From Diospyros lotus (taxonomy: Eukaryota; Streptophyta; Magnoliopsida; Ericales; Ebenaceae): a stretch of DNA of 64,000 bases. Location: contig NC_068339.1 in assembly GCF_014633365.1 (NCBI RefSeq), forward strand, positions 3,415,001-3,479,000, in the 5' to 3' direction. Shown here in pieces: positions 45,837 to 61,297 of this stretch; position 1 is the first letter of the stretch; each line of letters begins with the position of its first letter. The notes beneath the pieces were generated by a model that was given only the letters and a program-made list of their open reading frames with translations, had not been told where the DNA came from and ran no database searches. A program made the position numbers and the translations under genes.

Positions 45837-47831
45837 ACAAAATCTTGCACCAAGGATGCTGAAGAATACAACTCTCTTTTTCTTGATGATTTCCTACTGG
45901 GGTTTTTTACTTTGTATAGATAGGGTTGTGTGGAAGTGCTTGTGTGGTGATGAAGTCAGTATTTACTGTTTACATTTTTTTTTTGGCCTTGTATCATTGC
46001 TGATGGTAATGGTACCCCGTGTCTAGTAACATACAGTTATGTTGGTGATCGAAGATTGTATCCAATTATAGAACATGTTTTGTTTCTGCATTTGGCAATA
46101 CCTGCAGGTTGTACATACAAAATGAGTTGCTCCCAATGTTGTCCATTAAGATGCATTTTGCTGGTCCAAATTTAATCGGCATGTTGATTTAATTTCTCTT
46201 ATGATATTAAATTTCGTAAAAAAGGTAAATTATTTTTCAAATGCAATAATACTTCATTTATATTATTGTAGTTTTAACAAAAAAAAAAATTAAAAATTAA
46301 AAATAATAAAATTTTATTTATGTTTAATTATATCACAATAAGAATTAAGTAATTTGGTTATATTATTAATTAAAAAATGTTTACTTTTTAAACTTAAATA
46401 TAAAAATTTAATTAATAATTTTGTATCTCAAAAAATAAGAAAAATAACTTTTAAATAATTTTTAATATTTATTTATATTATTAAAGGACCACTAAAATAA
46501 CTCTTATTTAGGAGACAAATATTCTTAAGCCCCTAAGTATCATAAATTATTAGTATGTATTTAAGATTTAGATTCATGGTATTTCCATTGATAGTTTATT
46601 ATATAATATCAACGGAAAGATATGATATTACGATTGCATTAATTATATTAAAATATTGGATACATGACGGTTAATAGTTTTTTACAACCACAATATATAT
46701 ATATATATATATATATATGTTTGGTTGCTTTTAAGAGATTCTTTTCAGAGAATGGGGTGCCCTTGTCCGATTCACATATTATGTGCGGAAGAAAGATTAG
46801 CGCCTGTTTGGTCCTTTTTTAGGTAAAGGAAAACAGTATCTCTTTCATAGTAAAAGCTTTTTATTTTTTATTTTTTGTACTGATATATATATATTTTTTA
46901 CTGTATGTTATGTGTCTTTCAACACTCGAATATCATTTGATTCAAAAAAATAAATTAATGCCTTATATGAAATATTTAAAAAATATAAATTGAACAGAAT
47001 TGCTCGCTGAATTATTAAAACGCTCTCAAAAGTTTTCGTTACATTCTATGTTGTTATGTTGCGAAGATAGTTAGAATTGTTGGAGATCACTAAAAGAATG
47101 ACGAGATCTGCTTGAATTAGTGAGAACTTTGGGTTTTTACAACGAGAATGACCAAATTTACTTGAGTTCTCCAAAAAAATCAAGTGATCCGCGTTGGCCA
47201 ATAATGGGAAAGGATTTTTTAGGTGTAAAAGATGAAATCTCTCACCTTAAGGGTTTCACACATTGTTACATTATTCCACGCATATGAAAGGGGTTAATCA
47301 CGGTACATGGTAGCGCACTAGGTAGGAGGCATAGTGCATGATGCCTATAAGGAGTCACTCTTATAGAAAGATAAAATTCTCACACTGCGTCTGTCATAAC
47401 TTGAATTTATATTTTTGGGTACAATTTATTACTTGAAAACTAATCGTGCTACGCCATATGAAAGGGAGGGAGAGGCTTTCTTAGTTGGATAGGGAGGATG
47501 AGAGTGGTGGTTAAAGCTTTTGAGCAAAAATAAAAAAAATAAATAAATTGAAAAGAAGATAAGTTTTAAACCGATTCATTTTTTTGTTTATTTCATTTCT
47601 AAAGTTGCTGCCAAAATATTAAAAGCAAAATACGAAAACAAATATCCGTTTCATTATTTTCATTTCAAAATTTAAAAATAAAATAAAAAAATTTAAAAAC
47701 TGCAACGTTTGAAAGAGGCCTAGCCAGTGATTTGATATTTTGAAGCGAATATCGGAACAAAGGGAATATTGAATGAATATTGAATGGGCAAAGGGAATAT
47801 TGAATGGGCAACTTTTTGACTTCTGCCAATG
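45837..47831. other. AT-rich spacer without recognised genes
   Basis: After the stop there is a plausible 3' UTR to about 46200. The rest is AT-rich with an (AT)n microsatellite at about 46692-46719. A possible degraded DNA transposon spans about 46800-47720 (ends TAGCGCCTGTTTGGTCC and GAAAGAGGCCTA), not supported by a clear target duplication. Confidence 0.5.
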
Positions 47832-49570
47832 TGATGTTCTACCCTTGTGTTTAATTTTGATGATGAAAAATAATATCGTATTTTATCCCCAAGTCATGAG
47901 TCAAGTTTATGGTTTTCAACAAAAAACAATTTCAAATATTTTGTTAAAATGAAAACCAAATGATTTATATTCTTATACATGGAGATGTGAATAAACATTT
48001 ATTATGATAAAATCTCTTAAAATGTTTTTCGAATTATCTTTGAAGTCATTGGTCAACATAGAGCTAAAATTGTTCTAAGGCAAAAGACCAACTAGAAATT
48101 CAAATGAAAGATTTTCAATATAAGTTTTTCATATTTTGAAACATGCATGAAAGGTTTTGGCTTGAGACTTAATCGTATGAAAAATCCTTTAGTTCATGCA
48201 TCATGTCTTGAAACTCATTTTGATATCGTTTCAATATTTTTCTAAGTCTGGAAAACTAGCACCTTATAAGGAGACATATATGAAAATGTTTTCTTTGCAA
48301 AATCCTAAGTTTCTACTAAAATCCAAATTCTACTTTTTTATTCTTATGGATTTTGATTTTTTTGATATTTTTATTGAATCCAAATGGGGGGGTACTTTCT
48401 TATTTACATTTATGTATTAAAGTAAATGGAAGGTAAAATATAAATTAAACAAAATGAGGACATTTACTTTATGTGGTGATGTTTTGTATTAATCAAGTGT
48501 ACTTCTCATGTTATCTGTCAAGTTTTCAGATTTTTCAAGAAGATAGTCGACTATATTGATTAGTGCTGTCGACTATGTTTGTTCAGTCTGTCGACTATAT
48601 CTTTCATCTGTCGACTATTTTTGCGTCTGTCGACTATTGTGAAAGGATAGTCGACTATGCTATTTCATCTGTCGACTATGTTTGTTCATGAATTTAAAAA
48701 TTTTCTTTGTGATTTTTGATCTGTCGACTATGTAAAAAGATTTGTCGACTATGAAATTTTTGTGTTATAAGATAGTCGACTATGCTTTTCTGTCTGTCGA
48801 TTATGACTAGCTTTATTTGATAAAATAGTCGACTAACCTATTTGATTTGTCGACTATGTGTTTCACAGAAAATTACAACGGCTAGTTTTTGGCGCATTTA
48901 ATGCTCGCCCAACCACCACAACGATCGGATTTTTTGATCTATCTACCATCAACTATAAATATGGGTTGGGAGAATCGATTGAAGGTTGTTGGAAAACATT
49001 TAATATCTTCAACCACCGAGCTTTCATTTTTACATCGAGCGATTAATATCTTCTCTCTCTGTATTTACATTTCTGAGGCTTTGTATACACTGTTACATTC
49101 ATTATAAGCTTAAATTTATCAGTTGGAGAGAGCTTGCAACTAAGAGTTTGTACTCTTAGACTCTCATATTCACGATTACTGTAATTGTCCTAGCGTAAGC
49201 TAGAGAGCCCATTATATTGGGAGGTTTGTACGTTTTTCCTAGTCACAGACTAGAGGACCTATTCGGTTTGAGTAAGGGGTTGATAGTGAATTTGTTTCAA
49301 AATCCTTAGTGGGTATCTAAGGTAGTGGATTAGGTTTGAAAAGCCGAACCACTATAAATCTTTTATATTCTGTACTTCCTATTTTTATTTATTCATGTTA
49401 GCATTTTTATCCCTACTTAATTCATTCATTCATTTATAAAATTTCATATTTACTTTTCACAAAATAAGATTGTTTTTACACGATTGATATCTCTATTTCT
49501 TTACTTCAATTTTTAATATAACAAATTCACCCCTCTCATGATATGTGCCATAATACCTCCCGTTCTAACA
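47832..49570 (+). mobile_element. Solo LTR of a Ty1/copia-type element, 1.74 kb
   Basis: Begins TGATGTTCTACCCTTGTG and ends CGTTCTAACA, typical of SIRE/Maximus-like copia LTRs. The perfect 5-base target duplication CAATG lies at 47827-47831 and 49571-49575. It contains a motif array (48544-48857), a TATA box (ACTATAAATATGGG, about 48952) and the AATTCACCCCTCTC phrase near its end. No internal region or second LTR is present, so it arose by LTR-LTR recombination. Confidence 0.92.
48544..48857. repeat. Array of 13 GTCGACTA motifs in the LTR upstream region
   Basis: Twelve exact GTCGACTA and one variant GTCGATTA occur in about 310 bases. At least three are the full palindrome ATAGTCGACTAT; most of the others carry CTGTCGACTAT. 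Spacing is irregular (about 15-45 bases). The array ends about 95 bases before the TATA box, in the U3 part of the LTR, so these may be enhancer or repressor binding sites. Confidence 0.85.
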
Positions 49571-49575
49571 CAATG

Positions 49576-49799
49576 GCCATGCATCCGTCTCCGTCTCCGT
49601 CTCGGTCTCGTCTGGATGGAACAAAAAAAATCACTGGATCTTACTTTATTCCCTCATATTATCCCATTTGTTTTAATTTGGTATTCCTGCAAATGCAATG
49701 CCACGCTGACTGACAGGAAGCAACTTGACTTGGTAAAAGCCAGCTTGACTAGCAAAGCAAGGAGGGCAAGCTAGCCTAGCTACAACAATAAAAATATAT
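49576..49799. other. Short spacer between the two solo LTRs
   Basis: It contains a (CCGTCT)n-like piece (about 49583-49605). Nothing coding is recognised. Confidence 0.5.
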
Positions 49800-49804
49800 A
49801 TAAT

Positions 49805-50415
49805 TGTTGAGAAATTTATATTTTAATTTAATAAAAAAATAATTTTAATAAATTTGCTTCAATGATGATGACTATAATTATTTAAAAAAATTTAATCGAG
49901 TAGTATGTTCAAAATTATCGAGTATTTGATCGAGTCCGTGAGAAATCAATAAAACATTCAAGTAAAAATCAATCAAGTAAGTCATATGTATAATCGAGTA
50001 ATGATTAGTGTAATTTTAAAATAATTGATTACACGTATAAGAATAATAAAGTAAAGATAAGATGATATACTCAATTAAGTAAACCTTGTACTTGAGTATG
50101 TAATACAAGTTTCTGTCTTCTTCAAATTAATCAAGTAAAGGTTAAGTAAGAGATTAGGTTTTCAACTTTCTGGCCCAAGTGATAAAAAATCAACTTGTAA
50201 AGGTTAAGTAATTAAACTTATTTAAAATTTACAAGGTAAAGATAAAAATTGTGTTTTAACAAAATCATTGGTGAGAAACTAATATAGTGGATTATGCTTT
50301 AAAGTTGAACCACTCTAAATCTATTATGCTTACATTTTTATTTTACTTCGGTCTTTAAAATTTTTTTAAGGGTAAAAAAACTTAATTCACCCTTATTAAG
50401 CTAACTCTTTCAACA
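49805..50415 (+). mobile_element. Second solo LTR, 611 bp
   Basis: Begins TGTTGAGAAATTTATA and ends CTAACTCTTTCAACA, with TGTTGA/TCAACA inverted ends. The perfect target duplication ATAAT lies at 49800-49804 and 50416-50420. The part at 50280-50395 (GTGGATTATGCTTTAAAG, GAACCACTCTAAATC, TTAATTCACCC) resembles the R-U5 part of the first solo LTR (GTGGATTAGGTTTGAAAAG, GAACCACTATAAATC), so it is probably also Ty1/copia, of another family. Confidence 0.88.
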
Positions 50416-50420
50416 ATAAT

Positions 50421-51675
50421 AAATCTTAATTTTATTTGATAATTACAAGATATTAATTCATGATAGAAATAATAATACCATATATTTAATTAAATTGACA
50501 ATAATATATATATATATATATATATACATGCAGTTGCATACTCATAATATTCATTTGTGTTGTCATAGGCAAAACATTAGAAGTCCAAGAAAAACCTAAA
50601 ACAATATTTTGAACTAAAAAGGTGTAAAGTTTCCTAATTGAGGGTCCCGCAACGCGCAAATTGAATAATTTCGATATATGCAAATCTCATCCAAAGTCCC
50701 ATAAAAAGAATATACATTATTTTTTAGAAATTCTAATAAAACCTTGGTACAAGAGGGATAATTATTATTTATTAAAAATATTAATTCTAATAAAATATTA
50801 GAATATTGAGATAAATATCATTTATAAAAAATTTCAAATCAAGAAGATTCAAGATTGTTGCATTCACCTCTACAAATAAGCAGACATTCATTCCATAAAA
50901 AATACATTTTTTATATTGGTATAAAATTTACTCTATAATTTTTAGCACAATATTTAATTTAAATATTAAAATATTTGCACAGAGACTTTCTCATACCCGT
51001 TAATTGCTTTCATTCTCGCAATCTTGGATAGTATCAAATATCAAAACAAAAATTTTAAAACAATATCAAGTTTCGTAATGACAACATATCTCAAGATAAA
51101 TATCTAAAAATAACATTAGAATTCGAGAGAAAGAAAATTTCAAATCGACAACAATCTCAAGCCACTTCATGAGGGTTATTCAATCCCAGCTGCCTAGTCT
51201 ATCATCATTCACCAAATCATTAATTAACGGAGAAGAAATATATAGAAGGTGACAAAATTTGCAGTGGACATAACAACTACTATTATAAATTATAAATTAC
51301 AAGGAAAACGTGCAATTTTAGTACTTTATTGTCCAAGCTGAAACTACTTACGTATACCTAATGATTTTCTCTTCTAGCATGATTTGGTCTCAATAAGGTT
51401 ATGATTACATATAATTAATCTCACAGAAATTCACTTAATTAAAATAATGTAACTTTTTAACATAAAAACTAAAAGATATTTTAAACGCACAAAATTGAAA
51501 AAGCCTAGTAATTTTCAGTATTCTAGATAATTGATCATTTATTCTTAAAGAATACTAATATATCATCGAGTTGTAAGGCATTCTATGAAAATACAACTCC
51601 AATAATTTGATTGCAATATCTCTCAAATTACTAATGTATGCTCATTCAAAACTATGTCGAAGAGGCTTCTTGTTA
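50421..51675. other. AT-rich spacer without recognised genes
   Basis: Contains an (AT)n microsatellite at about 50505-50525. No coding sequence or defined element is seen. Confidence 0.5.
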
Positions 51676-52553
51676 GGGGTGTTTGTTAAGAAGGAGAAAA
51701 TATCAGATATGAGAAGCATTCCGAATATTTGGTCTTTTTAACGTATTTGTTAAGTTTATCTAATCACTTCCAAAAAACCCCTCACGTGACCTCTTATCTC
51801 CCTATTTCAAGATAAATTTATCTGACCTTCTCCCTCGGATAAATTTATCTGGCTCTTTCAAAATAAAACTCAATTACTTATATACCCCTTATAAGATAAT
51901 TAATGCCATTTAATACATTTTAAATATTTAAATTTATTAAAAAAACTTATTTATTTAACTCTTATAATTAATATTATTTAATATATTTTTAAATTTTAAA
52001 TGACATTATTCACTTCATTGATTTTTAAAATTTAAATTTCTCTCTCTCTATATATTTTATTAACTAATATAATTCTTTTCACCAATTTTTAAATTATTTT
52101 ATTTAATTTTATATTTTATTACCTATTATGAAAATATGTTTTGGCCATTTTTAATTATCTAGGTGGAGTTATTATAATTCTAACAATAATTATTTCTACT
52201 TTTCAACTCTTTTTACATTTATTTTTATCATGAATTTAGAAAATAAAATATTATTTTTAATTTTAATTGTTTTGACAATTCATATTAATCATAAAATACT
52301 ATTTTAATCATAAATTTGGTAATAGGGATATTTTGGTAAAAAAAACTCTTATCTTGATACTTATCATATGCATTAACAAACACATAAAAAGAAAAAATAC
52401 AATTATCAGTGGATTCCAAAAAATTTAACAAACGCTCTGATAGAAATCTTGAAATGCTTTTCAGGCTTATCTTGATCATTTCATATTTTGATTCGGAATG
52501 CATTCCAAACTTATTTTGATACCTCTTATCTTGCTCATTTTCACAAACGCCCC
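51676..52553. mobile_element. Harbinger-like non-autonomous element, 878 bp
   Basis: Ends GGGGTGTTTGTTAAGAAGG and GGGGCGTTTGTGAAAATGAG (reverse complement of the right end). Flanking triplets are TTA (51673-51675) and CTA (52554-52556). The interior shares GAATGCATTCC and ATGAAATGATCAAGATAAG-type sequence with the elements at 15470 and 61215. No transposase is encoded. Confidence 0.65.
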
Positions 52554-53432
52554 CTAGACAAAAATTTAATAGAGTTTTCTCCTTGTACGTTGCTAAACAT
52601 TTGATTTTCTTTAAATCTAATTCCCATCTTAATTGGGATTTGAGAAGTTATTTAATTAAGAACGGTTAAAAAACTATCAAACTTTATTATCATGATGGTA
52701 GCTTAGTGTTAATCATATATAGATAAAAAAGTGTTGACAAACTTAAGCTTAATTAGGTCTCATGTCCAAGTCCGTTAGCCTAGGATGCTCTCTCCCCAGA
52801 TCTCACATGCATGGTGTCCCGCCATCTCTTCATCTTAGTTTAAGAGATGAAATTAGAGCTTATGATACCATCACTAATCTAGTAAAGAATTTGTCCGATC
52901 ATATATGATAGTCTTTGTATGGTTAGTTGAGAGACAAGTAGAGAAAAAAATAAAATAAAAAAAGTTCCAAACTTAATTAACTTAGTCGTTTTGCTTGTTT
53001 CATGGAAAGAAAACATCTTTATCGTAGATGTGGGTACACATAAGCAAGATGAAAACTATATGTATAAATATATATATATATATATAATCAGATGAAAACT
53101 CATAGATGGATACTCAAAGCATATAAAATTAAATTATCTGCTTGCTGTTTTACTAATTAATAAATATATCAGTGGTCAACAGAATAGAAAACAGAGAATA
53201 CATAAACAGAAGTGGTTAGCCAAGTTTTCCATGTCATGTACACGCACAATTTTCTTCATTATACATCAGTACCAACCCCCCCCCCACCCCCCAAAAAAAA
53301 AAAAAAAAAAAAAAAAATCTAATTATGGCATTGTGCAACATTAATTGGTTTGCTTCAATATAGATCAGAACTATACGAAAAAAGAAAAATAATGAATAAA
53401 TAAAGTTCCTATACCCAAGCATGCAAAATGGA
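52554..53432. other. 3' flank of the WRKY gene
   Basis: AT-rich spacer. It includes an (AT)n run at about 53070-53090 and a C-A compound homopolymer at 53276-53317. Confidence 0.5.
53276..53317. repeat. Compound homopolymer C10-A-C6-A25
   Basis: Long C-rich then A-only run, about 115 bases downstream of the WRKY stop codon. Confidence 0.85.
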
Positions 53433-56634
<3,202 letters not shown>

Positions 56635-56722
56635 GGCTCTCTCTCTCTCTCTGTGTAATGATTTTCTTTTCTTGAAAATCTTGAGCTTTGCTTTATGTTT
56701 TTATAAGGAGAGCCTGCTGTAT

Positions 56723-56728
56723 TTGACT
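56723..56728 (+). promoter_or_regulatory. W-box core upstream of the WRKY gene
   Basis: TTGACT about 90 bases before the start codon, beside TATA-like sequence (AATATAAAGG on the - strand). It could allow self- or cross-regulation by WRKY proteins. The motif is short and common, so this is only a candidate. Confidence 0.3.
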
Positions 56729-56749
56729 CCTTTATATTAATTCAAACCA

Positions 56750-59700
56750 AATGGCTTCGCCAATCAAGCACATATATACACAATGTCAATGGTCCAGTTG
56801 CCAACCAATCAAATTAATAATTAAAAATATATATATAGATTTTATAAACTCTCTCTTCTTCTCCCCGCATAAAGAATTAACAACTTGAAGAATTTGATTT
56901 CAACGTTCAAGTCTTATGTAGATAACTTTTCAGAGAGAAGGAGGGAGAGTTTAATTTGGCCGCCATTACCGGTCCCCAGCCGCGTGGTTTACGTTGCTAT
57001 ATCATTGAAGTTTCGTACATCGAAAAAGTCACATGGGTATGGGTCGCCAGTCAAACTTGTCCCACCGTCGTGTTAATCCAGCGTCACCGGAGTTCATTTG
57101 GACGGCCATGATCATCGCTGTAAGACTAGGGTTTTCATCGTCCGAAGGTCAAAGATGATGTATTGCTCTGGTAACTTTGTTGGCCACACTATTGACTTCG
57201 TCTGTGGATTTGACGGCTGGGCACTGATTGAGCTCAGAAACCATGCTTTCTCACTGCCAAAGTCAGTTCCCCAACATGAATATATATATATTATATATAT
57301 AGTGTGTGTGTGTGTATACAATACTTCTATTTTATATATCGAAGGAAATGTATAATCCTATGGCCATGTTTGTGCATGTCCATGCATTCAATACATTTTT
57401 TTTCCTGAAAAATAAGTGACAGAGAGATTTTAGGCTCCAATTGTAATTAAATAAGATTGGGGATAGAGAGAAAAAGAAAAAGAACAATAATTATTTTTAC
57501 TCATGAGAGTTGAAGACTTGAGAAGGGATTGGAGTTTTTTCTGTCTTTAAGAACTTGGTTTATCTCTCATCATAAAATTATTCAGTTTAAAATTGAAAAA
57601 AAAAAAATATGATACTATTACTAAAACTTTTATATGTTAATTATTATATCTTGAGTTATGACTTATTATTCTGCACATATATATTTCTTAAGGTCCAGAA
57701 CTTAATTATTTTTTTAACCAAAAATAACATTATAATCTAGTCAACAATATTACATGCTCGCATGTGCCTTGGTAGAGTACTAAACACTAAAATATAAATA
57801 TATATATATATATATCCACCAAAACAAGCCCCAAAGAAATATCTAAACTCTACCAATCCACTGCTTGGGTAGCTTCGCAAATTAACCAAACCAATATCAA
57901 CCTTTCTCGGGATCAAGCCAGTTGACATCTAATTATTGGTTTCGATTCACTCGCCTTGCCTCCCCCTGGAGAGTACATTCATTGCTCTCATTAGAAATAA
58001 AAGAACCAATTAATATTTAGCTACCCAAACAGCCTATATAACATGTCACCAAAAGTTGCTTTTGACACTAAAAGTTTTAATTAAATCGTCAGTATATATG
58101 TATAGCATATTTTTATATTTTGAATATATAATTTCATTCGACACGTTATGGAATTTGAAGCTTCGCTGTGCAAGCATATATAGCGCCGGATCAGTCCGAA
58201 ACCTACCTTTAGATAAATACGTTTCTATTGAAGAAACTTAAAAGTAGAAGAATTCTTGCCTGAATTGTCCGGCATCTCTTTACATCTTGAACGATTAATA
58301 GTATGTTCATGTCACAATCCCTAATCAAGGTGTGGGTCGCCATGAGATGACTTCCATCATACGATCGAAAGTTCTTCTTGGTCTTTAACCTCCATATATT
58401 AAAGGTCAAAAATCAAGTTTATGGCAGTTAATTAATTTATATTACCGTTAAGATCTCGTTTTATTTCCTGAACAGAACATCAGTCAGACTGCTTGATTTC
58501 CGGGTTTATCTGTACTACTTTTTCAGCCCCTTTTGAAGAACTTCGTACCTGCCGTTTTCGTATAAAAATCAAATTCTTGGGACAATTGCGCTGGGTTTTA
58601 TTTCTATATACGGCTTGATGAACTTTGTCTAGTTTTGACTTGCTATGCCTCTCCGAGGATTAATCTGGCGGCCGGATTAATTGGCTTTGACATAATCAGG
58701 CGGCAGCCAAGATGAGAAATACATATATATATATATATACATGTGTGTGTGTAGAAAAAACCCAAGACAAAAGAGGAGACAAAGTCAGCAAAATTTTCTG
58801 TATATCTTATATACAATGACATATACGTACATAGATAGATACGTAAGCATGCATGCATTGACATTTATAGTAGTTGAGCTTTCAAGTTTCAACTCTTTTG
58901 TCAAATTCAAAAGGGAGGCACAGCCACTTGCTCGATCGCCAGAGACGAATTATAGCTTTCACCTCCTTTTCTTCCTTCTTAATAATTAATTTCATGTATT
59001 GTCCGCCTTCAAGATGACACCTATTTCTAACTTAGTGTCGTAGTTGGTATCAATGTAAAAATGTTTGCTTTAATGAGATAATTTTGATTTTTCCACCAAA
59101 AAAAAAAAAAAAAAAAAATTGCTTGTGCTTCTCATACTATTAAGGTCTGCTTAGTGTTAGGAAGTATTTTTTTATTTATTAATTTAAATTTTATAATTAA
59201 AAATCTTCTGACATATATTTTATATTTCAAAAGGTAATAGTATTTATTTTCAGAAATTTTAAAAAATATCTTTTTAAAGTTTTTTCGTTAAAAAAATAGA
59301 ATTGAGTTTTATCTTTTCTAATCAGAGATTTAATCATTCAATAAAAAATGTCTTGTTTTCCACAATAGAAAAATATATCTTTATTAAATATAATAACATT
59401 TTTTTTTTTGTTTTTGTTATGGACCGAATAACACAAACGTCTAAAAGGATACTTTTATTTACACAAAGATAAAGACTCCAACCAAACATGCATGCTATTT
59501 GTTTAGACAATTAATTGTATAATAAATCTAACATTTACGGCCATCAAATTAATTATAAGATAAAGGTGCCACGCATAATTGAGATGGAAACTTAATTGCA
59601 TGTATATAGCATTAGCTCCTGCTTAATTTGTCAACTTAATTAAGGGTATTAAATGGTAACTTAATTATAACGTGGCTTCATCCGTGTTAAATGATGGTTT

Positions 59701-61214
59701 GTTTTACATGGAGATCGATCTATAGAGAAAAGAAGAGAGATTGTATACAAAACATGCACGCAACATTATTTATATATATATATGTATTGATCTAGCTAGG
59801 TTTAGAGATCCTAATAATATTGGGTCAACTATTTATACAATAAAACCTTGCTATGACAGTTTATTTAATTAAAACCATTATCTCAGTCCAACGACTAGAT
59901 ATTGTAACAAATTGGTTAATTTATTCGTAAATATGACCTAAAAAATTCTTTGTTGCAAAGTTATATGTATAGTTAAAAGCCGGACACCTTAAATAAACAA
60001 TATAGCACAAAGTTAGGTCGTATGCAAGCTAGCTAGCTAGATTCTTGGTGATTCATTCAAGCTAACTTGTGGTGTTAATTAATGCTATTCTACTGAATTA
60101 GTAGGTCAATGGCTCTGATCAGCCAATGAATTGAGAATTTATAATAATAGCAATTTGGCTTCATTCTTTTAGCTAGTTTCCTATAGGTTACTTTCAAATA
60201 AGATATTTTCCTAGCTAGCCAATTCTGTTCTTTAACTTGAGTGAATTAAAGGGAAATGCCATCTTCACACGTTTTTTTATAATAATATATATATATATAT
60301 ATACAATAAAATAAGATTTTTTTTTTTTTTTCCGACTTATGAAATATTTAAACATCTTTTAATAAAGTGTATAGGAATAAAAAGTTGTTAAATATATTTA
60401 AAATATTTCGTAATATGTCTTATAAAACATAAGTGTAGGCTGAATTGAAAATAGTCAATCTTATATATATATTTTTTTATTTTTTCAAGAGAAAACTTTG
60501 AATAACCAACCAGCTAATCAAAGGCTATACTGGGGAAGAGATCTTTGAACTGCAAGACCAAGGCTTTAAAGGCAAAACAGAAGCAACAAATCAATTCAAA
60601 GGGCAATAACGAAAGACATCAAGATAGAGCATCTAAAATAATATCTAGCTAGTCAAGCTTTATGACGTGATCGTGAAGATCATCCAACTTGAACTAGCGA
60701 CAGGAGAAGTTGCCAAAGCCATGGCGTCCACAAAAATTTATGGTTATCCGAAATATATGGGTATAGAATTTAGGGTTTAGAAGGCATAGGTAGGGCTTAG
60801 GAGGATTAGGCCTTCTCTTTCAACCAGCATGCATGCCCAATGGTAAAAAGGAATCACGGTCCAAGAAGAGGGGCTATCCGAAATAGCCTTATGTCTCCAT
60901 TTAAAGAGCTTTTGGTGTGCCACTATTTTAGAGAAAAATATCGCTATCACCCAAAATGTTACGTACAAACAAGTAATTATATAAGAAGTTGTATGATAAA
61001 TCCTGCATAATTATTTGATCGGTGGAACTAGACTGATTTCATGACTTGTTCAAGGATAAATTATATAAAAAAGGGGGTAATTAATTACCAAAGAAATAAT
61101 AAACTTTGAAAAATTTATCAATTTTAAATTAAAATTCTTTTAAAAATTATTAATTTTATCTATAAATTTTAATCCTATATTAATTAAGCAATACTATAAT
61201 AAGTTATATATCTA
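56750..61214. other. Long spacer right of the WRKY gene
   Basis: It holds the WRKY promoter region and about 4 kb of AT-rich DNA. Microsatellites lie at about 57280-57315 (AT then GT), 57797-57815, 58722-58752 (AT then GT), 59770-59783 and 60288-60302. ORFs here are short and look random. No gene, RNA gene or bounded element is recognised. Confidence 0.5.
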
Positions 61215-61297
61215 GGTAACGTTTATTAAAATGAGCAAGATATAAGAGAGTATCAAGATAAGATTAAAATGTTTTCTAGACCAAAATATGAAATGGT

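Noticed and set aside
46800..47720. Possible Mutator-like element
   Set aside because: The candidate ends TAGCGCCTGTTTGG and TAGGCCTCTTTCAAACG match weakly and I found no target duplication.
48544..48857. CRISPR-like array of short repeats
   Set aside because: The unit is only 8-12 bases with irregular spacers, inside a plant LTR; it is a motif array and not CRISPR.
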